Part shown: one piece after another, positions 25,772 through 34,649 of the stretch
Layout: each line of letters begins with the position of its first letter
How positions within the stretch are numbered: the first letter of the stretch is position 1
From: Butyrivibrio sp. NC2007
GTDB taxonomy: Bacteria > Bacillota > Clostridia > Lachnospirales > Lachnospiraceae
Direction of reading: 5' to 3'
Assembly (NCBI RefSeq): GCF_000421405.1
Contig: NZ_ATWY01000001.1
Coordinates: forward strand, 248,001 to 312,000
Length of the DNA: 64,000 nt
Made by a program: the position numbers and the translations under genes
The notes under the pieces: model-generated
The model's database searches: none
What the model was told of the DNA's origin: nothing
The model's input: the letters and a program-made list of their open reading frames with translations, nothing else

Positions 25772-27793
25772 TTATTTTAGCATATTAAGAAACTCAGCTT
25801 CATCTATGACCTTTATTCCAAGTTCATTTGCCTTAGTCAGCTTACTTCCGGCTGCTTCTCCGGCAAGCACCAGAGAAGTTTTCTTTGAAACGCTTCCGGA
25901 TGCCTTTCCGCCGTTCTTGACTATGAGCTCTTCCGCTTCCTTTCTGCCAAGAGTAGGAAGTGTACCTGTGACAACGATGGTCATTCCTGCAAGCTTGTCG
26001 GAAGCATCAGCGTCTTTTATCGCCTTCATATTAAGGCCAAGGCTCTTCATTTCTTCAATTATAGCCGTATTCTTCTCATCATGGAAGAATTCATACAGAT
26101 CCTGAGCTGTTGTCTGTCCGATGTCAGGAAGGCTCATAAAGCCATCAACAGTAACTCTCTCCAAGTCTGAGAGATCATCAAAGTGCTTCATTATCTCTCT
26201 GGCAGTGGATTTGCCGACATTTCTGATGGCAAGTCCTGTAAGGAGCCTCACGGGATCATTTTCTTTTGATTTTTCTATCTCTGCAAGGAGCTTATCCGTA
26301 TTCTTCTCTTTTCCGATAAGTCCTTTTTCTATGAGCTCATCTCTGTGGTCTCTTAAATGATAAATATCAGCGTAGCTCTTAAGATAACCTTCACTTACAA
26401 GAGCATCTATAAGAGTATCTCCAAGTCCCATGATGTTCATTGCATCTCTTGATACAAAGTATGCAATGGTCCTTGTTACCTGCGCCGGGCAGTTGGGATT
26501 GATGCATCTGATATCTGCTGTATCTTCTTCTCTTACAAGATGGCTTCCGCATACAGGGCAGGTCTTAGGTGCCTCAAATACTACTGAAGGCTCCTTGACA
26601 CATCCGTTAAGCTTCGGAATGATTTCTCCGCTCTTAAAGAGCTTGTAATGACCGCCAATACCTATCTTCATATCTGTGATGTAGTCCTGATTATGGAGAG
26701 TCGCCCTTGATACACTGGTTCCGCAGAGCCTTGCAGGCTTACCTGTCTCGGCGTCGTGAAAGCTTCCTGTAAATGTGAGCTTACCTGTTCTTCCGACATC
26801 AACCAGTATCTCATCCATCTCAATAACTCTCTCTTCAGGAGGATACTTATATGCAATGTGTCCGCTTGAATACTTGGAACCTGCAGGGAAATCATCTCTC
26901 CAGGCTGTGTTATCCACCTTGACTACAGCTCCGTCAAGGTCGAAATCCAGATCATTTCTCATCTCTCCTATGATGTTTATTGCATCAATTACTTCTTCTG
27001 CGCTTTCGCAGGCCTTGTGAAATACGCATCTTACACCGGCCTTTTCAAGGATTTCCATACCTTTTACGTGAGATGCTTTTATCTCATCAGGACCGTCCTG
27101 AACGTTAAACACAAACATCTTAAGGCCACGGCTTCTTGTAACTTCCGGATCGAGCTGACGAAGAGTTCCTGCAGCGAGGTTTCTTGGATTTGCAGCCAGC
27201 TTTTTACCTGCTTTTTCCTGCTCCTCATTAAAGGCCTCAAAATCATCATGGGACATATATACTTCTCCCCTGAGTTCCAGATACTCATAGGGAAGGTCCA
27301 GTGTCTTTTTCACATCAGGGATTACAAGGGCATTGGCTGTGACATCCTCGCCGATAAGGCCGTCTCCTCTGGTCTCTGCCATAGTCAGGTGAAGCTTACC
27401 ATCACTTTCATCCCTGTTATAGCGCAGCGACATACTAAGGCCGTCAATCTTCTGCTCAACGGAAAACACAGCTCCGGGGTGCCTTCCATGCACCTTGTTT
27501 ACAAAAGCAGCTACATCACCAGTATTAAAAACATCTTCAATTGATAGCATCGGAACGTTGTGAGTTATCTTGACACCGGCTTCTCTCTTTGCTGTTCCAC
27601 CGATGATCTGACTGGGAGAATCCTTTGTAACGAGCTCCGGATTCTCTCTTTCTATGGCCTTAAGCCTTTGCATGAGCTGATCGTACTCATAGTCTGAAAT
27701 CTCAGGTGTATCCTGATTATAGTAGAGGTCCATATGGTGCTTTATGGTTTTTACAAGCTCCTCATACTCCCTTTTTATCTCTTCTGTTGCCAT
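25772..27793 (-). CDS. ligA: NAD+-dependent DNA ligase LigA
   Basis: LigA seals nicks in replication and repair. The start at 27793 (MATEEIKREYEEL, GGGGGAG 5 nt upstream) puts the AMP-accepting lysine at K115 in the motif EQKIDG, the same number as in E. coli; the frame runs upstream to 27892 but that part aligns with nothing. Further features are the NTase domain (SGHIAYKYPPEE), the OB fold, the four-cysteine zinc finger CPVCGSHL plus CINPNC, helix-hairpin-helix repeats and a C-terminal BRCT domain starting LAGMTIVVTGTL. The first 32 nt overlap the end of rluF. Confidence 0.96.
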   Translation of the reverse strand: MATEEIKREYEELVKTIKHHMDLYYNQDTPEISDYEYDQLMQRLKAIERENPELVTKDSPSQIIGGTAKREAGVKITHNVPMLSIEDVFNTGDVAAFVNKVHGRHPGAVFSVEQKIDGLSMSLRYNRDESDGKLHLTMAETRGDGLIGEDVTANALVIPDVKKTLDLPYEYLELRGEVYMSHDDFEAFNEEQEKAGKKLAANPRNLAAGTLRQLDPEVTRSRGLKMFVFNVQDGPDEIKASHVKGMEILEKAGVRCVFHKACESAEEVIDAINIIGEMRNDLDFDLDGAVVKVDNTAWRDDFPAGSKYSSGHIAYKYPPEERVIEMDEILVDVGRTGKLTFTGSFHDAETGKPARLCGTSVSRATLHNQDYITDMKIGIGGHYKLFKSGEIIPKLNGCVKEPSVVFEAPKTCPVCGSHLVREEDTADIRCINPNCPAQVTRTIAYFVSRDAMNIMGLGDTLIDALVSEGYLKSYADIYHLRDHRDELIEKGLIGKEKNTDKLLAEIEKSKENDPVRLLTGLAIRNVGKSTAREIMKHFDDLSDLERVTVDGFMSLPDIGQTTAQDLYEFFHDEKNTAIIEEMKSLGLNMKAIKDADASDKLAGMTIVVTGTLPTLGRKEAEELIVKNGGKASGSVSKKTSLVLAGEAAGSKLTKANELGIKVIDEAEFLNMLK

Positions 27794-28508
27794 TTTTCTC
27801 CCCCAATTTTGTATCTCTGTATAATTTTGCCACTTCTTCATCCGTAAGGCTCTCATACTCCCCGGCCTTAAGGTTATGGTTCTTAAGTTCAACGCACATT
27901 ACGCGAATTCTTTTAAGGCTCACAACTTCAAAGCCCAGTTCGTGACACATTCGCCTTATCTGCCTGTTAAGCCCCTGTGTCAGTATTATGTTAAAAGATC
28001 TTGTTCCTGTCCGTTTAACTGTGCAAGGCCTTGTTGTCCTGTCCAGGTCCCTTAAATATACACCAAGAGACATTTTCTTTAAAAAGTCGCCGTTTATGTT
28101 TTTGTTAACTGTAACTTCATACTCTTTTTCATGCTTGTTTGAGCCCTTCATCATAGCCTGGATAAGGTCTCCGTCGTCTGTCATGATAAGAAGTCCTTCG
28201 CTTTCCTTATCAAGCCTACCGGCATAAGTTACTCTGTCTGAAAACCCAAGGTCATCAATGACGGTCTTCTCCGCATGGGAATCCCTGGTGGTGCATACAA
28301 CTCCCACAGGCTTATAGTAGGCAAGGTAACTGTGTTTCTCCTTGGCTTCTATTACTGTCCCATCAAGACAGACTGTATCCGTTTCAGATACATCCAATCC
28401 GGGTGAGGGAAGCTCTCCATTGACCGTGATTCTTCCCTCAGCTATTAACTTGTCAGCTTCTCTTCTGGAGCAAACTCCGCAGGAAGAAATGTACTTGTTA
28501 AGTCTCAT
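27762..28508 (-). CDS. rluF: RluF-like 23S rRNA pseudouridine synthase
   Basis: An S4 domain (MRLNKYISSCGVCSRREADK) precedes the RsuA/RluF catalytic domain, with YLAYYKPVGVVCTTRD and catalytic D100 in AGRLDKESEGLLIMTDDG. The motif GLNRQIRRMCHELGFEVVSL matches the RluF branch, which modifies U2604 of 23S rRNA. The C-terminal tail is Lys/Arg/Asn-rich and overlaps the ligA start by 32 nt. The start codon lies 16 nt beyond the terminator of mecA and has only a weak AGGG site, suggesting low or read-through expression. Confidence 0.82.
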   Translation of the reverse strand: MRLNKYISSCGVCSRREADKLIAEGRITVNGELPSPGLDVSETDTVCLDGTVIEAKEKHSYLAYYKPVGVVCTTRDSHAEKTVIDDLGFSDRVTYAGRLDKESEGLLIMTDDGDLIQAMMKGSNKHEKEYEVTVNKNINGDFLKKMSLGVYLRDLDRTTRPCTVKRTGTRSFNIILTQGLNRQIRRMCHELGFEVVSLKRIRVMCVELKNHNLKAGEYESLTDEEVAKLYRDTKLGEKNGNRRDKKGV

Positions 28509-28524
28509 GGATCATCTGCCCTAC

Positions 28525-28561
28525 AAATAAAAAAGGAACGGCATTTTTCTTTGCCGTTCCT
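28525..28561 (-). terminator. Rho-independent terminator of mecA
   Basis: The minus strand forms a perfect 10-bp stem, AGGAACGGCA paired with TGCCGTTCCT, followed by six Ts. It lies 12 nt past the mecA stop and 16 nt before the rluF start. Confidence 0.9.
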
Positions 28562-28573
28562 CTATGATCTTCG

Positions 28574-29440
28574 TCACATATCAAGTGATGCCATTTCACC
28601 AATTGCATTACATTTGATGATGCAATCGTAATTCTCTTTTATGTGTGCAATTACATTAAGGTTACTAGCTTGAAAATGTCCAAATTCGTATGCCATTGTA
28701 AACAGTGATGCAAATACCTTGGCTTCTTCACCCTGTCTTAAGAGATCAAGATAATATTTGCCGTTTACAGAGTTCTTGTACAAGCTGCTGGAAATTCTCA
28801 GCCCCTTTGGTGCCTTCTTGCAGAATTTGATAACTGTGTTAAGATCATCAAATTCAAAGATGTACTCGTGGAATTTGAGCCTTCTTTGATTCTTTTCCTC
28901 ATCAGAAAGCTCTTTCTTCCTGCCTGCAGGTGTTGAAATCTTGTCAGCCTTTTCCTTGGCGCTCTCTACGGTAGCATTGCCATTTACGGTGAACTTCTTA
29001 TCATCTTTTGCATCGCTATCTTCGCTCATCATATCCTTAACCGAATTGGTGAGCTGCTTAAGACTCTTAAGATACTCATTAAGCCTGTTTATGCGATCCT
29101 CAGAAGCACTGTCCCCGATATCCTCAAGGACGTTCTTGGGAATCTGTATTCCGGCTTTCTCGGTGAGGTTCTTAAGTATCTCGCTAAAGGATGCCGAAGC
29201 ATTTTCTGAAAGTGTAAGGGAAATTGAATGATCCGGAAGAACCGTTATCTGCATCGGCATGAATGCGCCTGTAGGCTTATAATCAACCTCTTCCTCTGCC
29301 TTCTTCATGACTTCATGTAAAAAGTCCATGGCCTCTTTCTTCTTCTCGAAGAGATCCTCAAGCTTTATTCCCTGTTCAAACATATCATCTTCAGTGATGA
29401 TGCATGTTACTGTATCTTTATTAATTCTCTTAAATTCCAT
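28574..29440 (-). CDS. mecA: Adaptor protein MecA
   Basis: MecA delivers substrates to the ClpCP protease and in Bacillus restrains competence. The 288-residue protein has the conserved N-terminal substrate-binding domain beginning MEFKRINKDTVTCIITEDDM and the DFLHEVMKKAEEEV helix. An acidic, Ser/Lys-rich linker follows (about residues 125-185), then the C-terminal ClpC-binding domain with FEFDDLNTVIKFCKKAPKGL and SSLYKNSVNGKYYLDL. It is flanked by the end of the hyp operon and its own terminator, so it is probably monocistronic; no convincing promoter could be picked in the 72-nt gap upstream. Confidence 0.9.
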   Translation of the reverse strand: MEFKRINKDTVTCIITEDDMFEQGIKLEDLFEKKKEAMDFLHEVMKKAEEEVDYKPTGAFMPMQITVLPDHSISLTLSENASASFSEILKNLTEKAGIQIPKNVLEDIGDSASEDRINRLNEYLKSLKQLTNSVKDMMSEDSDAKDDKKFTVNGNATVESAKEKADKISTPAGRKKELSDEEKNQRRLKFHEYIFEFDDLNTVIKFCKKAPKGLRISSSLYKNSVNGKYYLDLLRQGEEAKVFASLFTMAYEFGHFQASNLNVIAHIKENYDCIIKCNAIGEMASLDM

Positions 29441-29512
29441 ATTTTACCCTGATCTTTAATTAGTACAAAACAAAAAACCACTAAAAATCTTATGAATTGT
29501 ATAATACCACAT

Positions 29513-30523
29513 CTAGCAGATTCTTGGAAGTCCTTCCCCATACATAGGCCCAACCACGCGCTTTCCGCCTATTTTTGTCCTGACAAAGACTCCGATGTCG
29601 CCACTATTTATATCGGCTTTTTTTACTGATCCGATTACCTTTGCATTTTCACCGTAACGAGACTGCTTTATGAGTAAAAGAGCTTTCTCCGCATCCTCCT
29701 CGTGGACAGACAATACCATCTTGCCCTCATTGCCCATGTATATAGGGTCAAGGCCAAGGATTCCGCAAAAGTCTTTAACTGCAGGTGATACGGGAAGGTC
29801 TGTCTCTACAAGCTCTATGCTGCACTCAGAAGCTGAAGCAAACTCGTTAAGAACCGTACCAAGACCTCCTCTTGTAACATCTCTCATGGCATGAACCCTT
29901 ACGCCTTCGTTTAAGAGTTTACCAACCATCTCAGTTAGTGGTGCATTATCTGACTCAATGTTAGATTCAATACCCATACGTTTTCCGAGAATAGCCGCGT
30001 GATGGTCGCCAAGATTGCCTGAAATTATGATCTTATCACTATCCTGAAGCTTAAAAGGTCCCGGTACATCAAGATCATCAGGTATAAAGCCAACTCCCGA
30101 AGTGTTGATGATAAGTCCGCCTTCTCCACCTCTGTTTTCTATTACCTTGGTATCTCCTGTGACAACGACAACGCCAGCCTCCCTGGCAGTTTCAGCCATT
30201 GATGCTATAACTCTGTCAAGAAGATCTATATCAAGCCCCTCCTCGAGAATGCATCCGCAGGTGATATACTTGGGAACTGCTCCGCTCATAAGAAGGTCAT
30301 TGACAGTTCCGCAAACACAGAGCCTTCCGATGTCTCCACCCGGAAATTCAAGCGGAGTTACAACAAAAGAGTCTGTTGTTACAGCAAGTTTACCTGCTCC
30401 GGGAACTACAGCTGAGTCCTCGAGTTTGGACAGATACTCATTATTAAAATGCTTGGCAAATACTTCTGATATAAGTTTTGAAGTGGACTCTCCACCACTT
30501 CCGTGAGCCATTGTTATCTTCAA
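29513..30523 (-). CDS. hypE: Hydrogenase maturation factor HypE
   Basis: HypE dehydrates the carbamoyl group received from HypF to a thiocyanate on its C-terminal cysteine, the source of the CN ligands of the NiFe site. The protein ends GEGLPRIC, the required PRIC-type tail with the terminal Cys. The PurM/AIR-synthase fold is visible in AHGSGGESTSKLI, GDTKVIENRGGEGG and MRDVTRGGLGTVLNEFA. The start is a TTG at 30523 (product MKITMAHGSGG) 7 nt after GGAGA and 1 nt after the hypD stop; the longer frame to 30595 overlaps hypD and lacks family similarity. It is the last gene of the ech-hyp operon. Confidence 0.95.
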   Translation of the reverse strand: MKITMAHGSGGESTSKLISEVFAKHFNNEYLSKLEDSAVVPGAGKLAVTTDSFVVTPLEFPGGDIGRLCVCGTVNDLLMSGAVPKYITCGCILEEGLDIDLLDRVIASMAETAREAGVVVVTGDTKVIENRGGEGGLIINTSGVGFIPDDLDVPGPFKLQDSDKIIISGNLGDHHAAILGKRMGIESNIESDNAPLTEMVGKLLNEGVRVHAMRDVTRGGLGTVLNEFASASECSIELVETDLPVSPAVKDFCGILGLDPIYMGNEGKMVLSVHEEDAEKALLLIKQSRYGENAKVIGSVKKADINSGDIGVFVRTKIGGKRVVGPMYGEGLPRIC

Positions 30524-30524
30524 G

Positions 30525-31559
30525 TTAACGTCTCCCTGAAATATAGTAGTTATAGCAGCTTCCTTCTGTGGAAACCATGCATGCGCCGTGAGCATTGTCC
30601 GGCGTACAGCTCTTTCCGAATAAAGGACACTGATTTGGTGTTATCTTGCCTACAAGAACCTTCTCGCAAGAGCATCCCGGTGGCATGTGGTCTTCATCAA
30701 GGCCAAAGCTTCCTGCATCAAAGTCCTTGTACTCCTGCCTTAAAATCATTCCTGAGCCTTCAATTTTGCCCATTCCACGCCAGGATGAATCAGACTTCTC
30801 AAAGTACTTATCAACGCAGGATTTGGCCATTTCATTGCCAGTTGGAGTAACAACCTGTTTATAGAGGTTTTTAAATCCGCCCTTCCCCTTCATTTTTACC
30901 AGAGCATAAATGGTAAGGAGGAGTTGTTCTCCCTCAAAGCCCGATACAACAAAGGGAATCCCAAGCTCTTTTGCCAGATCCTTAAATATCTCTTCGCCGG
31001 TAACAGCTGCCACGTGTCCCGGTGCTATAAAGCCATCGATACCTCCGCCATTTTTTACAACCCATCGGATTACCTGAGGCATTGTCTTAAGTGAAGTTAA
31101 GAGCTTTAGATTGGTTACGTGTTCTTCAATAGCCTTCTCAATAACTCTTCCGTAAACAGGTGTCGTTGTCTCAAATCCTATAGCTGCAAAGACATAATTT
31201 GTCGAAGGGTTTTCTTTTGCAATTGCAATCGAATCCATAGGCGAATAGAGCATCCTTACGTTTGCCCCCTCTGCCTTGGCATCGGATAGTGACATCTTAC
31301 TGCCCTTAACCCTGATAAGGTCTCCGAAAGTGAGCACACAGGTGTTCTCAGAAAGAGAAAGCTCTACAAGCCTGTCTATCACTGCTGTTACAGTAACACA
31401 CACAGGACATCCCGGGCCTGATATCAGCTTGATCTTAGGTGATAACATGGAAGGAATACCGTTTTCGGAGATTGCTGCAGTATGTGTTCCGCAGACTTCC
31501 ATGATCCTCACTTCTTCACCATCGTAATTCTTTAGCTCTTCAATTACTCTTTGTAACAT
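30525..31559 (-). CDS. hypD: Hydrogenase maturation factor HypD
   Basis: HypD is the scaffold, with HypC, on which Fe(CN)2CO is built. Family motifs are EVCGTHTAAI, SGPGCPVCVT, GFETTTP and FIAPGHVAAV, and the C-terminal cysteine-rich part (PPGCSCEKVL, NQCPLFGKSC, HGACMV) holds the [4Fe-4S] cluster. The start is uncertain: ATG at 31559 (chosen) or an in-frame TTG at 31574 that would overlap hypC and has GAGGA about 9 nt upstream. hypE begins 1 nt after its stop, indicating tight coupling. Confidence 0.94.
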   Translation of the reverse strand: MLQRVIEELKNYDGEEVRIMEVCGTHTAAISENGIPSMLSPKIKLISGPGCPVCVTVTAVIDRLVELSLSENTCVLTFGDLIRVKGSKMSLSDAKAEGANVRMLYSPMDSIAIAKENPSTNYVFAAIGFETTTPVYGRVIEKAIEEHVTNLKLLTSLKTMPQVIRWVVKNGGGIDGFIAPGHVAAVTGEEIFKDLAKELGIPFVVSGFEGEQLLLTIYALVKMKGKGGFKNLYKQVVTPTGNEMAKSCVDKYFEKSDSSWRGMGKIEGSGMILRQEYKDFDAGSFGLDEDHMPPGCSCEKVLVGKITPNQCPLFGKSCTPDNAHGACMVSTEGSCYNYYISGRR

Positions 31560-31563
31560 GTTA

Positions 31564-31788
31564 TCAGCCGCCAACGCCTATATCCTCGATTTCTTTAAAC
31601 ATCTCTTCAAGCTCGTCCGCCATGGAATCGTCCATGGTCTGAATGATACAGCCTGCGTGAACCAGGACTCTGTCACCAACCTTGACATCAACAAGTCCGG
31701 CCTCGGCAGTTACGATATTTCCGCTAAAGTCCACAGTGGCTTTAGTTCCGTCCATCTTAATTACTTTTCCGGGTAATGCTACGCACAT
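31564..31788 (-). CDS. hypC: Hydrogenase maturation chaperone HypC
   Basis: HypC is a small chaperone that carries the iron precursor with HypD and then holds the hydrogenase large subunit. The 74-residue product begins MCVALPGKVI; the N-terminal Met-Cys is essential in the family. VGDRVLVHAGCIIQTMD is also conserved. It lies between hypF (9 nt gap) and hypD. Confidence 0.95.
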   Translation of the reverse strand: MCVALPGKVIKMDGTKATVDFSGNIVTAEAGLVDVKVGDRVLVHAGCIIQTMDDSMADELEEMFKEIEDIGVGG

Positions 31789-31797
31789 ATAATACTC

Positions 31798-34110
31798 CTA
31801 TTTATCTGTTCCCTTGAGCATTGCGTAATACGCCTGACCAAGGGATATACCTCCGTCACCCAGAGGCACCTTTTTGTTCCAATACACTTTAAAGCTAAGA
31901 TTACTTAGAGCCTCTGCAGACTTGCCAAGAATTATCCTGTTATTGAAAACTCCGCCTGAAAGGCAAACAGTATTGATTCCTATCTCATCTCTAAGCTCTT
32001 CAAATGCTTCTTTTATCATTTTTACTATTGCCATATGAAAACCGTAAGCTATGGCTTTTGCATCATAAGCTTTAGTATTATAACACATGTATATATCTTT
32101 AAATAAGCCTATCTGGTCAAAGACTAACTCGCCGCCTTCGTTTTCCATCTTAAACTCAAACTCCGGATAAGCTCCATTATCTTCTTCCACAAAGCTATGG
32201 GCATATTTCTCAAGATTAACTGCACACTCACCCTCATAGGTATTGTAAGAACATATCTCCAAAAGAGCTGCTACAGCATCAAAAAGCCTTCCCATACTGG
32301 AGGATTTAAAACTTCCTGCTCCAATCTTCTGGGCTGCCATCATCATCTTAATTTTGCTGTCCATTAAAACTCTCTTATCATCAAGAAGTCCCAAGCTTAT
32401 ACATTCACCAATATAACAGCTCATGGTCTGAACAGCATCTTTGGAGGCCTTATCTCCGCCCACAAGATTTACATATGAGAGATGCCCCATTCTGATCGGA
32501 TCATCACTTTTTATCCTGATAAACTCACCGCCCCAGATTGCACCGTCAAGTCCGTATCCTGTTCCGTCAAAGGCAGCACCAAGTGCTTCATTTATGCCGT
32601 TTTCAGCCATTACGGAATATATATGTGCAAAGTGATGTTGAAGCTTAAGCTGTTTAAGCTTCATCTTATCAGCCATATAGGATGATGCATAAAGCGGATG
32701 AAGGTCACTTACCACCACTGTCGGCTCAAGCTCAAAGAGCTCTTCGTAGTGTCTTTTTACCCCATTCCAGAAGTCCATGCTATAGGTATCATTATTAAGA
32801 TCTGAAATGTAATGCGTTGTAAGGATTCTGTCCTTTTTAGCAAATGATATCGTGTTCTTCAGATCGCCGCCTGTTGCAAGGATACATTCTTTGTTTTGAA
32901 CAAAAGAGCTGTCTCCTTCTATTACAAAAGGAAGCGGAGCATAGCCTCTTGCCCTTCTGATAAACTGAGCTGATTCTCCGGATCTGCTATCTATCGTAAA
33001 TACTACAGAATCATCCTGGGCTATGTTTATCTCCCTGTCATGGTAAAGGATTCCGGCGATTTCACCAAGAAAAGTCTTCTCAAAAAGGTCATCTTTAAAA
33101 ATGATCGGAGAATCAGACTTATTTCCACTGCTCACAATAAGAGGTCCGACTTCGTCACATAAAATCCTGTGTATTCCGGCAGATGGCAGAAACGCTCCTA
33201 TATATCTGCTTCCCTTATCAACCTCGAAGGGAAAGTCTGTTTTCTTTGTCAAAAGAACTATGGGCCGTTCTGAAGATTCTAACAGTTCCTTCTCAAGCGG
33301 GCTTATATGAGCTGCCTTAGATGCAGCTTCTTCATCAGAAAACATTACAGCAAAAGGCTTATTCTCCCTGCCCTTAATCTTCCTGAGTTCAAGTGCTGCA
33401 CTTTCTGTGGGGATGCATACAAGCTGATAGCCGGACACTCCCTTAAGTCCGATTATTCTACCATTTTTAAGCTCCGCAACCGCTCTTTCAATCGCCTCTT
33501 CTTTTTGAAGTTCCTGCGTTTTTCCGTTATCATCGGTAAACAAAAACTTCATCTGAGGTCCGCAGTCGTGACATGATATGGTCTGAGCATAGTGTCTTCT
33601 GCCATTTGAGTATTCATCAAGGCACTTTGGACACATCTCAAACTTGTCCATCGTAGTTGTTTCCCTGTCATAAGGGAGTCTGTTTATTATGCTGAATCTC
33701 GGTCCGCAAACAGCACAGCTTATTAGCGGATGAGCATATCTTCTGTTCTTCTTATCAAGAAGTTCATCCATGCAATCCCTGCAGATACCGATATCGGGAA
33801 GAAAAACAGGAATCTCCTCTGAAAGATTAAGCTCTTTACTCTCGATGATAGAAAAGTCATCGGGAACTTCCAAAGAAGTATCTGCCTCTTTTTCGGTTAC
33901 AGACAAAATGTAGGCGCCAAGTGGCATTTCATTTCTGAGCAGACAAACAAAAGAGGCAATATCTGCTTCTTTACCGGATATAAGTATCTCAACAGCTGCC
34001 CCTATGTTCTTCACGTTGCCTTTTAAGCCGTATTTAGTTGCCCACTTAGCAATAAAGGGGCGATATCCAACACCCTGAACCGCCCCTTTAACTGTTATTA
34101 TTTTTGTCAT
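31798..34110 (-). CDS. hypF: Carbamoyltransferase HypF
   Basis: HypF makes the carbamoyl group for the cyanide ligands from carbamoyl phosphate and ATP and transfers it to HypE. Domains in order are acylphosphatase (1-90, VQGVGYRPF), two zinc-finger units (CRDCMDEL to CAVCGPRFS; CPKCLDEY to CHDCGP), a YrdC-type domain (about 195-380, GLKGVSGYQLVC) and a Kae1-like domain (about 400-770, LQHHFAHIYSVMAENG, GTGYGLDGAIWGGEF, LSGGVFNNRI). The length of 770 residues is normal. It overlaps echF by 4 nt, tying maturation genes directly to the hydrogenase genes. Confidence 0.96.
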   Translation of the reverse strand: MTKIITVKGAVQGVGYRPFIAKWATKYGLKGNVKNIGAAVEILISGKEADIASFVCLLRNEMPLGAYILSVTEKEADTSLEVPDDFSIIESKELNLSEEIPVFLPDIGICRDCMDELLDKKNRRYAHPLISCAVCGPRFSIINRLPYDRETTTMDKFEMCPKCLDEYSNGRRHYAQTISCHDCGPQMKFLFTDDNGKTQELQKEEAIERAVAELKNGRIIGLKGVSGYQLVCIPTESAALELRKIKGRENKPFAVMFSDEEAASKAAHISPLEKELLESSERPIVLLTKKTDFPFEVDKGSRYIGAFLPSAGIHRILCDEVGPLIVSSGNKSDSPIIFKDDLFEKTFLGEIAGILYHDREINIAQDDSVVFTIDSRSGESAQFIRRARGYAPLPFVIEGDSSFVQNKECILATGGDLKNTISFAKKDRILTTHYISDLNNDTYSMDFWNGVKRHYEELFELEPTVVVSDLHPLYASSYMADKMKLKQLKLQHHFAHIYSVMAENGINEALGAAFDGTGYGLDGAIWGGEFIRIKSDDPIRMGHLSYVNLVGGDKASKDAVQTMSCYIGECISLGLLDDKRVLMDSKIKMMMAAQKIGAGSFKSSSMGRLFDAVAALLEICSYNTYEGECAVNLEKYAHSFVEEDNGAYPEFEFKMENEGGELVFDQIGLFKDIYMCYNTKAYDAKAIAYGFHMAIVKMIKEAFEELRDEIGINTVCLSGGVFNNRIILGKSAEALSNLSFKVYWNKKVPLGDGGISLGQAYYAMLKGTDK

Positions 34111-34607
34111 CCTTTGTTTTCTGCAGGCGCTTCCTGCTTAGGTGCCTGAGCCGGTGCTGCCGGAGCAGGTGCGGGAGCATTTCCCTGTGCCTGTGCCTGA
34201 GCTGCCTTAGCAGCAGCTGCAGCAGCTGCTCTTTCCTTAGCTGCCTTCATAAGAGCTTCCTGAGCAGCTATAGCCTTCTCAGACTGCTTGAAGGTCTTGG
34301 TAACCTTTTCTGATCCGGGTTCCTGGAATCTAAGTCCCATGGAAAGTGATTTCTTAGGACAGTTATCAACACAGCATCTGCACTGGATGCAGCTCATAGG
34401 TCTGATGGACCAGGTCTTTTCTGCCTTATCTACAGTAATAGCGTGTGTAGGACATTTAATTGAACATAATCCGCAGAGGATGCAAAGGTCCATATCGTTC
34501 TCAACATGTCCTCTTGTTCCTTCCGGGTACTCTTTTTCTACCTTTCTTGTCTTAGGCTTTGAAAAGAGATTATGAAGTACTGTTTTATTGAAACTTACAA
34601 TTGCCAT
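34107..34607 (-). CDS. echF: Ech hydrogenase ferredoxin-like subunit EchF with Ala/Pro-rich tail
   Basis: This electron-transfer subunit carries two [4Fe-4S] clusters, with ligands C42-C45-C48-C52 and C73-C76-C79-C83, and connects ferredoxin to the catalytic dimer. The N-terminus (MAIVSFNKTVLHNLF) fits EchF/NuoI-like subunits. Residues from about 112 to 166 form an unusual low-complexity tail: a poly-Ala stretch, AQAQAQGN, and Ala-Pro repeats ending APAENKG. EchC in this operon has a similar tail. The gene overlaps hypF by 4 nt. Confidence 0.92.
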   Translation of the reverse strand: MAIVSFNKTVLHNLFSKPKTRKVEKEYPEGTRGHVENDMDLCILCGLCSIKCPTHAITVDKAEKTWSIRPMSCIQCRCCVDNCPKKSLSMGLRFQEPGSEKVTKTFKQSEKAIAAQEALMKAAKERAAAAAAAKAAQAQAQGNAPAPAPAAPAQAPKQEAPAENKG

Positions 34608-34649
34608 TTCTATCTCCTTTAAGTGAAAAACATCTCTTTTAACAAATGA

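Noticed and set aside
29441..29512. Promoter for mecA or terminator for the hyp operon
   Set aside because: The 72-nt gap is AT-rich with several partial -10 matches but no -35 at proper spacing, and no stem with a T tract could be built.
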